Positions 7,472 to 15,953 of a stretch of DNA of 54,523 nucleotides are shown in pieces. The stretch is from assembly GCA_038150225.1 (NCBI GenBank), contig JAYQWG010000010.1, positions 1-54,523 of the forward strand, read 5' to 3'. Each line of letters starts with the position of its first letter. Position 1 is the first letter of the stretch. Origin of the DNA: Lucifugimonas sp038150225 (GTDB taxonomy: Bacteria > Chloroflexota > Dehalococcoidia > Lucifugimonadales > Lucifugimonadaceae). A program made the position numbers and the translations under genes. The notes under the pieces were generated by a model. The model did not search any database, was not told the origin of the DNA, and saw nothing but the letters and a program-made list of their open reading frames with translations.

Positions 7472-9001
7472 CTAAACGTTTCGCATCGCAGGAAATAGCA
7501 ATATTTCTCGAATTGATTCCTCACCAGCGATGAGCATCGTAAGACGGTCGATACCGAGTCCTAATCCACCGGTTGGCGGCATTCCGTGCTCAATCGCAAC
7601 GAGAAAGTCTTCGTCGAGCCTGTCCGCCTCATCATCGCCGAAATCGAGTCGCATCCGTTCCTGTTGTTCGAATCGCTCGCGCTGATCAACGGGATCGTTC
7701 AGCTCTGTAAACGCGTTGGCGAGTTCGGATCCCATCACGAAAGCTTCAAATCTCTCAACGATGCCGTCAGTGTCCGGCTTTCGCTTCGCCAGAGGCGACA
7801 TTTCGACCGGGTAATCGACCAGGAAGTGAGGTTGAACCAGGTGAGGTTCTACTTCGGACGAAATCACCTTGTCGAGAAGCCTGCCCCATGCAGAGCCTTC
7901 TTCGACGTGGATCTTTCGTTCCTGCATCGCCTGTGACAAGGATTCGACATCTCGAGTTTCGACAAAGTCGATACCAGTTCGTTTGTTGATCTCTTCCCTG
8001 AGGTTGAGTCGCGGCCAAGGTGGCGTCAGATCGATTTCAGGTCGCTTTCCTTCAACCGCAGGAAGAACCATCGACCCCGTTGTTTCGAACGCAATGGTCG
8101 AAACCATTTGCTCGACCATTTCCATCACGTCGTTGTAGTCGGCGTACGCCTGATAACTCTCGATGGTCGTGAATTCAGGGTTGTGATCGTGGTCTAAGCC
8201 TTCGTTTCGGAATAATCGTCCAATTTCAAATACGCGTTCAATTCCACCAACTATCAACTTCTTCAAATAAAGCTCGGTAGCAATACGCAAATAAAGGTCT
8301 CGACCGAGTTGGTTGTGATGCGTCTCAAACGGTGTCGCTTGCGCACCTGCGGCGACAGGCACGAGAATTGGAGTTTCAACCTCGATGAAGCCTTTCGAGT
8401 GCATGAAAGACCGCATTGAACGTACGATCGCCGGACGCAGTAGGGCATTCTTCATTGCTGCGTCATTGGAAATAAGATCGAGGTACCTCTGGCGGAACCT
8501 GACTTCTTGATCCTGTAGTCCACCCCACTTGTCGGGAAGTGGTCGCATCGATTTAGTCAGAACGGTGATTTCTCGCGACTCAACGCTGATTTCACCACGG
8601 CGGGTCCGAATTACTATCCCTTCGACACCAATGATGTCTCCGATATCGAGCAGCTCGATGATTCCATAAGCATCATCGCCCATGGTGTTCTGCCGAGAGA
8701 AAACCTGGATGGAACCAGATCCATCACGAAGATCGATGAAAGACGCTTTACCTTGCCCGCGCTTCGCCATTACTCGACCTGCCACTCGAAGGGTTTCCGT
8801 TGCCAGGTGGTCATCAGAACCGTCTGAGTCGGATTCCAGTGATTCGTACAGCTTCACAGCCTCATCGGTTGTGTGCGTTCGGTCAAATCGAGGAGGGTAA
8901 GGATTTACGCCTCGATCCCTGAGTTGGGCTGTTTTGGCGAGTCGGTCCTCAATGAGTTTCTGCTCACCGGTTGCCTGTGATTGCTGCTCGTCGCTTGTCA
9001 T
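7472..9001 (-). CDS. lysS: Lysyl-tRNA synthetase, class II
   Basis: Charges tRNA-Lys. An N-terminal OB-fold anticodon-binding domain (about 55-160, GRVMAKRGQGKASF.DLRDGSG) precedes the class II core: motif 1 FIEVETPIL, GAQATPFETHHN, motif 2 FEIGRLFRNEGLDHDHNPEFTTIE, ANAFTELNDP, and motif 3 GGLGLGIDRLTMLI. It ends with LLFPAMRNV, as usual. 509 residues is the normal size. ATG start at 9001; the 249 bases between it and rsmD must hold divergent promoters. First gene of a likely lysS-serS operon. Confidence 0.97.
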   Translation of the reverse strand: MTSDEQQSQATGEQKLIEDRLAKTAQLRDRGVNPYPPRFDRTHTTDEAVKLYESLESDSDGSDDHLATETLRVAGRVMAKRGQGKASFIDLRDGSGSIQVFSRQNTMGDDAYGIIELLDIGDIIGVEGIVIRTRRGEISVESREITVLTKSMRPLPDKWGGLQDQEVRFRQRYLDLISNDAAMKNALLRPAIVRSMRSFMHSKGFIEVETPILVPVAAGAQATPFETHHNQLGRDLYLRIATELYLKKLIVGGIERVFEIGRLFRNEGLDHDHNPEFTTIESYQAYADYNDVMEMVEQMVSTIAFETTGSMVLPAVEGKRPEIDLTPPWPRLNLREEINKRTGIDFVETRDVESLSQAMQERKIHVEEGSAWGRLLDKVISSEVEPHLVQPHFLVDYPVEMSPLAKRKPDTDGIVERFEAFVMGSELANAFTELNDPVDQRERFEQQERMRLDFGDDEADRLDEDFLVAIEHGMPPTGGLGLGIDRLTMLIAGEESIREILLFPAMRNV

Positions 9002-9250
9002 ATTTCAGTCGTAACGCTCGAAAAGGTCTCGATACATTCAAAGATTGGGATTGGCAAAGATTGGAATCCTGATTCAGGACACGGCAAACCATTCTATTCC
9101 AGCAAGTCGGCTTATTCAGTACGAATACATGACCAGTTGAAACCATGGGGCGCCCACAAAATCAGCAAAAACGCGTAATTCCCCACGATGGTGGTTCCGC
9201 TACTCGAGTCTGAATAATCGATTCTCACCACGCAGCACGAGGATTTCCAG

Positions 9251-9838
9251 TTGCAGGTCGATAGAGCAATGAGCAATCGAAGAAAGGATTCGTTTCGAGG
9301 GAAGGGTTCACAGGGAACTTCCTCGCTCCGACCTACCACTTCGAAAGTTCGTTCAGCGATCTTTTCGATGCTCAGTCCGGCAGGACCTACGGGAATGCGA
9401 GTTCTGGACATTTACGCCGGAACCGGTGCACTGGGGATCGAAGCGTTGCAACGTGGTGCAAAAGAAACCGTTTTCATCGAACAGAATTCACGCAGGTGTG
9501 ACGACATAAAGAAAAGACTTGAGAGGCACAAGCTCGCAATACAGGGAAGCGTTCAGCGTGGATCTGCATTACAGGTGGTGAATCGACTTTCCGGTCAGTT
9601 CGACCTGATATTCGCCGACCCGCCGTACGAGCTAAACGAATTTGAAGAATTGTTTACCCGTCTATCTAACTCGCACCTCATTTCCGTCGACGCAATTGTT
9701 TTCGTAGAACACTCGAAGATGACAGAACTTCCGAATTTGCTTCCTGGTATTTACCGATCAACTCACAGGATCTATGGAGACACTGCGCTGTCCGTATATC
9801 GTTCCAACTCCCCACGCGTCGCAGGCGAGGACGAATAA
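9251..9838 (+). CDS. rsmD: 16S rRNA (guanine-966-N2)-methyltransferase
   Basis: SAM-dependent methyltransferase acting on G966 of 16S rRNA during 30S assembly. Seen: LRPTTSKVRSAIFSML, SAM motif I LDIYAGTGALGIEALQRGA, the acidic FIEQN strand end and the catalytic DPPYEL. The TTG at 9251 has GAGG eight bases upstream; an alternative ATG at 9269 lacks a comparable site. The N terminus lacks the usual RIIGG..RGR segment found before LRPT in E. coli-type RsmD, so the protein is slightly short in front. It ends directly against coaD (stop at 9836-9838, next start at 9839), a common rsmD-coaD pairing in bacteria. Confidence 0.9.
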   Translation: MQVDRAMSNRRKDSFRGKGSQGTSSLRPTTSKVRSAIFSMLSPAGPTGMRVLDIYAGTGALGIEALQRGAKETVFIEQNSRRCDDIKKRLERHKLAIQGSVQRGSALQVVNRLSGQFDLIFADPPYELNEFEELFTRLSNSHLISVDAIVFVEHSKMTELPNLLPGIYRSTHRIYGDTALSVYRSNSPRVAGEDE

Positions 9839-10330
9839 GTGACTAAGGCGATATACCCGGGCACATTCGATCCAGTTACCAACGGTCACGTAGACATCGT
9901 TGAACGAGCTTCACACACGGTGGGTCACCTGACGGTCGGCGTGGTGGAAATCTCGGCCAAACGAACGATGTTCAACATCGACGAACGCGTCGAAATGTTC
10001 AGCGAGGCCGTTTCGCATTTATCAAATGTCACCGTTCAGCCGTATTCAGGGTTGACCGTGAACGCTGCAAGAGAAATCGGCGCCACCGTCATTGTTCGTG
10101 GTCTCCGAATTACCAGCGATTTCGAATATGAGAGTGAAATGGCACTTATGAACCGAAAGATGGCAGAAGACGTGGAAACGATCTGCCTGTTTAGCGCACT
10201 CGAGTACCAGATTCTCAGTTCTTCACGAGTGAAGGAAGTAGCAAATCTAGGTGCCGATGTTTCCGATTTAGTTCCCAAAAATGTTCTTGGTCCTTTGGTT
10301 GAAAGGCTCAAGAACCAGGCAAGTAGTTAG
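9839..10330 (+). CDS. coaD: Phosphopantetheine adenylyltransferase
   Basis: Penultimate step of coenzyme A synthesis: transfers AMP from ATP to 4'-phosphopantetheine. The nucleotidyltransferase motif GTFDPVTNGHVDIV carries the T/HxGH signature. VRGLR, the Asn/Arg-rich helix ALMNRKMAEDVET and the C-terminal SSSRVKE loop complete the family pattern. 163 residues is the usual length. GTG start abutting the rsmD stop, so the two are almost certainly translated from one message. The next gene starts 27 bases downstream. Confidence 0.97.
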   Translation: MTKAIYPGTFDPVTNGHVDIVERASHTVGHLTVGVVEISAKRTMFNIDERVEMFSEAVSHLSNVTVQPYSGLTVNAAREIGATVIVRGLRITSDFEYESEMALMNRKMAEDVETICLFSALEYQILSSSRVKEVANLGADVSDLVPKNVLGPLVERLKNQASS

Positions 10331-10357
10331 TCGAACAGCTTTGGAGGCAAAGTAATC

Positions 10358-10951
10358 ATGACACTAATGTCACAACTAGAAGATCTTGAGGCAATGATTG
10401 CTAAAGGGCGAGTTCCCGGAACCGCCCGAACACTCATCAACCTCGACCGCGTGATGGAAATCATCGATGACATGAAGGGTGACCTTCCTACCCAGATGAA
10501 CGAAGCCGAAGGCGTTGTTCGTCAGAAGGAAGCAATTATCAAACAGGCTGAACTCGAAGCTCGCAGGATCAGGGCTTACGCAGACGAAGAGGCAACCACA
10601 ATTCGTCAGCTTGCTGAAGAGCAGTCAAACACCCTTCTTTCAACATCCCAGGAAGAAGCACGCAAGCTCGTTTCGGACACCGAAATCGTTCGCATGGCAA
10701 ACGAGAAGTCCGACGAAATCGATGCTGATGCTCAGAAGCGAGCAGAGAAGCTGGTTAGCGACGCTGAGAATCGAGTGAACATGATTCTCAACGACGCCGA
10801 GAACCAGGCAGAACAGCGACGCAAGGGTGCGGATAACTACGCACGCGAGGTCCTGTTCACGCTCGAAGAACGTGTTGCTGACACCCTCGGTCAGGTTCGA
10901 GGCGGAATCGACCTACTAGACGCTCGACCTACAGCTCAGGTCGCCGACTAG
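10358..10951 (+). CDS. Coiled-coil protein (DivIVA/ATPase-subunit-like)
   Basis: 197 residues, no signal peptide or membrane span. Residues 1-45 form a conserved-looking head (LEDLEAMIAKGRVPGTARTLINLDRVMEIID). About 50-185 is one long heptad-rich coiled coil full of Ala, Glu and Arg with EAR/DAE repeats, resembling DivIVA-like scaffolds or the stalk subunits of rotary ATPases. GGAGG lies ten bases before the ATG. The position straight after coaD suggests membership of the rsmD-coaD unit. Function is not known; a polar scaffold or cell-division role is a guess from shape alone. Confidence 0.75.
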   Translation: MTLMSQLEDLEAMIAKGRVPGTARTLINLDRVMEIIDDMKGDLPTQMNEAEGVVRQKEAIIKQAELEARRIRAYADEEATTIRQLAEEQSNTLLSTSQEEARKLVSDTEIVRMANEKSDEIDADAQKRAEKLVSDAENRVNMILNDAENQAEQRRKGADNYAREVLFTLEERVADTLGQVRGGIDLLDARPTAQVAD

Positions 10952-11098
10952 AGAGTTATCTGGTTATTTCCACCTGGCTGGAACGACGCATTTGGGACCA
11001 GGTGTGACGTAACGCGCAAACTAGCATTACGCCTCTAGCTAGTTCGACACAGGTCTGCCGTCGGCTGATCCCCGGCGGTAGTCCAGGCAAATCAACTT

Positions 11099-11136
11099 CA
11101 GCCCTGCTCATCGAATTCGACATCGGTGCAGGGCTG
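11099..11136. terminator. Hairpin between convergent genes
   Basis: Nine-base arms CAGCCCTGC (11099-11107) and GCAGGGCTG (11128-11136) pair perfectly across a 20-base loop, between the ends of the coiled-coil gene and the APH-type gene. There is no clear T run on either side, so a bidirectional or factor-assisted terminator is the best reading. The rest of 10952-11156 shows no gene. Confidence 0.45.
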
Positions 11137-11156
11137 TGCCGCGTCCGAATATTGAA

Positions 11157-12110
11157 CTAGACGAGTCCCGAAGCCCAGTCTCCAGACAACACGGTTTCGA
11201 ACATCTCGGCGTGCTGGGTGCTCCAACCGAATCGTCGGACCAGGTTGAGCCGGTAGATCAGTTCAAGAGAGCTTAGTCGGAACGAGAGTTGCTGCTCTGT
11301 CAGGTCGCCCCGGCAAAGGTCCACAAACGGTTGCAACAATGTGATGTCTAGTGGGTGTTCGTACGTCGCTTCGAGCTGTTCGGGAACAAAATTCCAGGGG
11401 TAACGCCAGAAGCGCAAGAGCATGTCTAACTCGTAATCAGGCGGTGCTAGAGATGCCCGGTCAAAATCCAGAAGGCCGGTCAGGTTACCTTCCTGATCAA
11501 CGAGCAAATTCCCGAACCACAGGTCTCCGTGGCACAGCACTCTTTCTCTATCCACCATGGCACTCGACCATTCGGCAAATGCACCTTGAGATTGGGTAAG
11601 CACCCGCCCCGGAACAATGGAGTCAACGGCACGTAAAGCTCGGTTGAAAGATAGGCGAACGTGCTGCGACCAGTCGGCAGTTTCAGCCTGGAGCATCGAC
11701 TCGTCAGGTTGGAAATCCTGAAAGGACTCCAACGCCTTTGCCAGTTGCTTGGTTAGTCGTATCTTCTGGTCAGCGGTGAATCTTGGCCACAGGTCGTATG
11801 GGATCGCACCTTCGATGCGGTTGAGGATGATCCAGGATCTTCCCTCCAGCGTCCCAACTTCGAGAACTTTGGGGGTCGCAACGCCGGGGATTTCCAGATC
11901 ACTCAGAGCGAGCTCGTGACCGAATCTGTCAGGTCGACCAACTTCCGGGTCAATCTTGATGACAGTTTGCTCACCAATGAATACCCATGTCCCGTAGCCG
12001 AAGCCGTATTCAACGGTTCCACCAACCTTGGACGCGGCCCACTCACGAATACGATCGAGTGCTTCGTGGTCGTCCTTTTCGTAGTTTCGGACCCAGGGGT
12101 TAATGAGCAT
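11157..12110 (-). CDS. Aminoglycoside-phosphotransferase (APH) family kinase
   Basis: Small-molecule kinase of the protein-kinase-like fold. The catalytic loop CHGDLWFGNLLVD (Asp base and Asn metal ligand) and the metal-binding LLDFDRASLAPPDYELDML are intact; the upstream VIKID supplies the nucleotide-binding Lys. The frame is open to a GTG at 12131, but the ATG at 12110 has GGAG six bases upstream and is preferred, giving 317 residues. The family includes antibiotic kinases, but also homoserine, choline and fructosamine kinases. Nothing here points to a resistance role. It lies 54 bases downstream of arsM on the same strand. Confidence 0.85.
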   Translation of the reverse strand: MLINPWVRNYEKDDHEALDRIREWAASKVGGTVEYGFGYGTWVFIGEQTVIKIDPEVGRPDRFGHELALSDLEIPGVATPKVLEVGTLEGRSWIILNRIEGAIPYDLWPRFTADQKIRLTKQLAKALESFQDFQPDESMLQAETADWSQHVRLSFNRALRAVDSIVPGRVLTQSQGAFAEWSSAMVDRERVLCHGDLWFGNLLVDQEGNLTGLLDFDRASLAPPDYELDMLLRFWRYPWNFVPEQLEATYEHPLDITLLQPFVDLCRGDLTEQQLSFRLSSLELIYRLNLVRRFGWSTQHAEMFETVLSGDWASGLV

Positions 12111-12164
12111 GGCTGTCTCCAGTGTACCCACGGAAGCCAGCCAGTTTTGAATTCAGCGTCGAAC

Positions 12165-13016
12165 CTAGAGTGGTTTGTACGCTCGCAAGGTCAGGTTGAT
12201 CATCGACGATCGCCAATCGTCAGCATCTGCACGACTCTTGTCGGTTTTCAGCGATTCAACCCGCTCGAAACCGGCGTCATTGACCAGTTCCAGGTAATCG
12301 CTGTAAACAGCTGCCCCACCGACGCACTCAACCCACTCTGCGGCAGACGCACGGACTTCATCCGGGAGTGGTTTGTCAGTAACAACGTCGGATATGACGA
12401 ACCTACCACCAGGCTTGAGAATCCTGAAAATTTCAGAGAAAACCCGGTCCTTCTGTTCGGACAGAGCGATCACACAGTTGGAAATCACGAGGTCGACTGT
12501 GTTGTCTTCCTGTGGAATTGACTCGATGTGACCAAGCTTAAAGACCACATTTTCCGTCTGGAGTTTTTCAGCGTTTGCCTGCGCAAGCTCAAGCATACGT
12601 GGAGTCATATCGATCCCGATCACAAATCCTTCGGGGCCTACTTCTTTTGATGCGAGGAAGCAGTCGATTCCACCACCTGACCCAAGATCCAGTACAGTTT
12701 CGCCCGGTTTGGCATCTGCAATCCCGACCGGGTTTCCGCAACCAGCTGAGGCTCCTTCGGCATCATCTGGAAGCGCTGCGCGCTGCTCTTCCGTGTAGTA
12801 CCTATCGGTCGCTTTGACCTTTGAACTGTCGGCCGCTCTTTCTGAGGCGGTCGCGGCAATTGCGCCATAACGCGCCCGCACCGCAGCAGTGATCGACTCA
12901 AGATTTTCGTGGGTCATCTCAATTCCCGCTCCGGGATCACAACATCCGTCATCACCACAGCACGATGAGTCGCTCGTCACAGGGGTTAGGGTTCCGAGAG
13001 GATTGTTTTCTGCCAT
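12165..13016 (-). CDS. arsM: Arsenite S-adenosylmethionine methyltransferase
   Basis: Methylates arsenite to volatile or less retained methylarsenicals with SAM. The SAM site LDLGSGGGIDCFLA and IGIDMTP are clear. The three cysteines that bind As(III) in characterised ArsM are all present: C93 (AGCGNP), C181 (SNCVIALS) and C231 (EWVECVGGA). The N terminus adds two vicinal Cys pairs (C19-C20, C25-C26: SSCCGDDGCCDPG), a likely extra metalloid-capture site. The start lies 3 bases after the stop of the PadR-type regulator, so the two form one operon. No arsenite efflux or arsenate reductase gene is adjacent. Confidence 0.93.
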   Translation of the reverse strand: MAENNPLGTLTPVTSDSSCCGDDGCCDPGAGIEMTHENLESITAAVRARYGAIAATASERAADSSKVKATDRYYTEEQRAALPDDAEGASAGCGNPVGIADAKPGETVLDLGSGGGIDCFLASKEVGPEGFVIGIDMTPRMLELAQANAEKLQTENVVFKLGHIESIPQEDNTVDLVISNCVIALSEQKDRVFSEIFRILKPGGRFVISDVVTDKPLPDEVRASAAEWVECVGGAAVYSDYLELVNDAGFERVESLKTDKSRADADDWRSSMINLTLRAYKPL

Positions 13017-13019
13017 CAG

Positions 13020-13439
13020 TTAATCTCCAAATACCGACGAATCAATCACTGAGGTTGAGCAGCAGGCAGTCTCGACGCCTGCTTCTTTCACCGCTGTTTC
13101 GAGTTGAGGAAGTACGTTCGACCACGCCGTTGCGGCGGTTCGATATGCATCGATGCCACGTTCCGTAAGCGAATAGACTTTGCGTTGACGACCGTTGATT
13201 ACCAGAGTCTTAAAACTTACAAATTTGCCCTGTTCCAACTCCTTGAGCATCGGGTAGATCATGGCGTCGGTCGGTCGTGCGTCACAGCAAAGTGCGATTC
13301 GGTTGGCTATCTCGTAACCATGTAACGGTGCCTTCGACAGTTGCTGGAGCAAGAAAAACCGGAGCAAGCTCTTTCGGTTGAGAGCTTGCCAGTAGTCGAT
13401 CGACTCCAGTTCGTTGAAATGCTTTTCTGCGGTGGTCAT
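13020..13439 (-). CDS. PadR-family regulator with two vicinal Cys pairs, probable arsenic sensor
   Basis: 139 residues from the ATG at 13439; an in-frame extension to 13598 runs through the promoter region and is not credible. Residues 20-95 are a PadR winged helix: LLRFFLLQQLSKAPLHGYEIANRI, then the recognition region TDAMIYPMLKELEQGKFV and wing GRQRKVYSLTERG. Unusually, it has Cys51-Cys52 just before the recognition helix and Cys126-Cys127 at the C terminus. Such pairs are the usual way soft metalloids are sensed in ArsR/SmtB proteins. It is the first gene of an operon with arsM (3-base gap), so it probably represses that operon until As(III) binds. Sensing is inference; the fold and context are seen. 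Confidence 0.8.
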   Translation of the reverse strand: MTTAEKHFNELESIDYWQALNRKSLLRFFLLQQLSKAPLHGYEIANRIALCCDARPTDAMIYPMLKELEQGKFVSFKTLVINGRQRKVYSLTERGIDAYRTAATAWSNVLPQLETAVKEAGVETACCSTSVIDSSVFGD

Positions 13440-13456
13440 GTACTTCCATTGACTGC

Positions 13457-13496
13457 TTATACCTAGCAACACTATATATCGCCTAGATAGGTATAA
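13457..13496. promoter_or_regulatory. Inverted repeat, candidate PadR operator for the arsM operon
   Basis: Perfect 9-base arms TTATACCTA (13457-13465) and TAGGTATAA (13488-13496), 22 bases apart, 17 bases upstream of the PadR start and 90 bases before polA on the other strand. The spacer is AT-rich (CTATATAT), suitable for an overlapping -10 element. The dyad symmetry and position fit an autoregulatory operator. Confidence 0.6.
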
Positions 13497-13585
13497 CAAG
13501 AATTCTTTGAGACAGATGTGCCGAAACGTATCGAAGCTATAATCCGCTGACCTTCCCGCACATCTGAGCAACAGAACAGGAACCC

Positions 13586-15837
13586 ATGACGACCACACCG
13601 ATCAAAGACGACCAACTTTTCCTACTCGTTGATGGTCATGCAATCGTGTTTCGAGCCTGGTTCGCGGTGCGGGAACACCTGATCACTTCGACCGGTCAAA
13701 ACACCACAGGTGCGAGCGGTTTCATGACGATGTTCCTGCGGGTTTTACGAGAACAGTCTCCGTCACACATAGCGGTGACGTTCGACACCAAGGCTCCGAC
13801 GTTCCGTAAAGAGAAATTTCCGGAATACAAAGCCCAGCGCCAGGAAGTCGATCCTGCCCTCCACGAGCAAATCCCGATCGTGAAAGAGATCCTCGATGCG
13901 TTAGGTGTGCCTGTTTATGAGTATGACGGTTTTGAAGCCGACGACCTGATCGGCACACTTTCAAAACAAGCTGTCGAGAATGGCTATAAAACCCTGATTC
14001 TCACCGGTGACGCAGATCAACTTCAGCTTGTCGATGAGAACACATCGCTCCTCATGTACACCGGTTTCGGCGACATGAAGACGTACGATCCAGCTGCGGT
14101 TACCGAGAGATACGACGGTTTGGGTCCCGAATACATCGCGGAGATCAAGGCACTTGAGGGTGATCCTTCCGACAACATTCCCGGAGTGCCTGGAGTCGGA
14201 AAGAAATCCGCACGTACCGTTCTCAAGAAATTAGGTCACTTCGATTCACTTTTCAGTCAATTAGAAGAGGTCGAAAAAATCGAAGGTTTACGCGGTGCGA
14301 AGCGGACCATGAACCTTCTCGACGAACATCGGGACACGGCCGCCCTGGCACTGGAGCTAACGACCATCATTCGCGACGTTCCAGTTGAGTTCGACGCTGA
14401 TAAATCGAGGTTTGGCGACTTTGATCGCGAGTCCGTTGTCAAAGCGCTAATGAACTATGAGCTGCGCCGGGTAGTTGGACAACTTCCAAAATCCGAGCAA
14501 GAGGTTGCTGAAACTGCCCCGGGCTGGGACGTTCCAGCCGATCAAACCAACGGCCAGACCAGCTTACCGGGAGTATCCGAAACGGCTGCGCTGATCGAGG
14601 TTCCAGCACCACTTGGTGATTACGAGATCGTTTCAAACTCTGACCAACTCGACTCGATGATCGAAAAGCTTAAAGAGTCTGGAGAGTTCGCTTTCGACAC
14701 GGAAACAAGCGGACTGGATTCGATGACATCTGACCTGGTCGGCTTGTCTTTCTCGATCAAATCTGAACATGCCTGGTACGTACCGGTTGGTCATACCGAA
14801 GGTGAACAACCTGCCTTCGCTGAAACCCTGGCTGCACTTCGCCCATTGTTCGAAGACTCGAAAATCAAGAAGATCGCGCATAACGCGAACTTCGACATGA
14901 TGGTGCTCGCAACAGCTGGCATTGGCGTCGAAAATCTTTCGTTCGACACGATGATCGCTGCTGCATTGTGCGGTGAACGTGCGATCGGACTCAAGCAGCT
15001 TGCGCTGAAACTGTTCCAGGCAGAAATGACCGAAATCAAAGAGTTGATCGGAACTGGTCGTAAGCAAATATCAATGGCTGAGGTACCGATTGAAAAAGCA
15101 GGTCCTTACGCTGCAGCTGACGCCGACTTCACATGGCGGTTAAAAGAACACTTCGAACTAGAAATCGACGAGCACAACGCTCGTTATGTGAACGAGGAAA
15201 TCGAACTTCCGCTCCTACCTGTGATTGTCGAAATGCAGCAGAACGGAATGCTGATCGACAAAACTGCGTTAGCCGAATTTTCTGAGCAACTAGCAGGTGA
15301 CATCCAGGAAATTGAGCAGGCGGCGACCGCAGTCGTCAGTGGTCGTGATTTGAACCTGGCATCGAATCGACAAATCGCAGATCTCCTGATCGACGAGCTT
15401 GGTGCCCCAAAGACTCGCAAAACCAAGACCGGTTGGTCGATGGACGCCGCAGCACTCGACAAAATTCGAGACACCGAAGGACTCGATGATCGGGTTTACC
15501 AAATAGCCGACGCGGTTTTGAGGTACCGAGAGCTGACCAAGCTCANNNNNNNNNNNNNNNNNNNNNNNNNNNNNNNNNNNNNNNNNNNNNNNNNNNNNNN
15601 NNNNNNNNNNNNNNNNNNNNNNNNNNNNNNNNNNNNNNNNNNNNNCAGAAGATGCAGTCAAAGATGTCGATCCAGGTTCACGACGAACTGATCTTCGAAG
15701 TAGCTCCCGGCGAGCTAATGGAAATGCAGTCGATGGTCACTTCGATGATGCCCGCGGCGATGGACCTCAGTGTTCCACTACTGGTCGAAGCCAAGACAGG
15801 CCCGACCTGGGGCGACATGGACTCGGTGGACGAGTGA
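13586..15837 (+). CDS. polA: DNA polymerase I (interrupted by an assembly gap)
   Basis: Repair and Okazaki-fragment polymerase. Residues 1-~300 are the 5'-nuclease domain (DGHAIVFRAWFA, FEADDLIGTL, TGDADQLQLVD, GDPSDNIPGVPGVGKK). About 340-520 is a 3'-5' exonuclease domain with all proofreading motifs: FDTETSGL (Exo I), HNANFDMM (Exo II), YAAADADF (Exo III). The thumb follows to RYRELTKL at 15545. Then come 100 Ns (15546-15645), after which QVHDELIFEV (motif C, His-Asp-Glu) and the C terminus resume, in a different frame. Compared with Taq polymerase about 240 residues are missing, including motif A and the O helix, so the real gap is near 0.7 kb. ATG start, divergent from the PadR gene. Confidence 0.95.
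15546..15645. other. Assembly gap (100 N) inside polA
   Basis: Exactly 100 Ns, the customary scaffold-gap placeholder. The flanking polA pieces are in different frames across it, and about 240 residues of palm and fingers are absent, so the length is nominal. Confidence 0.98.
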
Positions 15838-15865
15838 GTTGTATTGGAGTCAACTGTCCTCCGCA

Positions 15866-15888
15866 GTCATCCTGAGCCTGTCGAAGGA
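15866..15888. repeat. Dispersed intergenic repeat, copy 2
   Basis: GTCATCCTGAGCCTGTCGAA followed by GGA, between polA and mutM. It matches the reverse complement of copy 1 (6118-6140) at 21 of 23 bases and shares the TCGAA/CTGAGC core with the 53.3 kb copy. Confidence 0.7.
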
Positions 15889-15953
15889 TAAGCTCGGTCC
15901 TCACCACCTCACCGAAGGTCTCTCCAACAAGGTCGAGAGTTCAAGTTGGCAAA

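Noticed and set aside
9190..9200. GGTGGTTCCGC resembling the T-box sequence GGTGGNACCGC
   Set aside because: It has a mismatch, is on the plus strand before rsmD rather than upstream of lysS or serS, and no specifier or terminator stems accompany it.
10952..11156. Possible small structured RNA in the gap after the coiled-coil gene
   Set aside because: Only one simple stem is evident at the convergent end, better read as a terminator; no match to known small RNAs that I can see.
11157..12110. APH-family gene as an antibiotic-resistance determinant
   Set aside because: The family is broad and no mobile element or resistance context is present; only kinase activity is supported.
13440..13598. 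53-residue N-terminal extension of the PadR protein
   Set aside because: It would run through the inverted-repeat operator and into polA's start region; the ATG at 13439 matches the family length.
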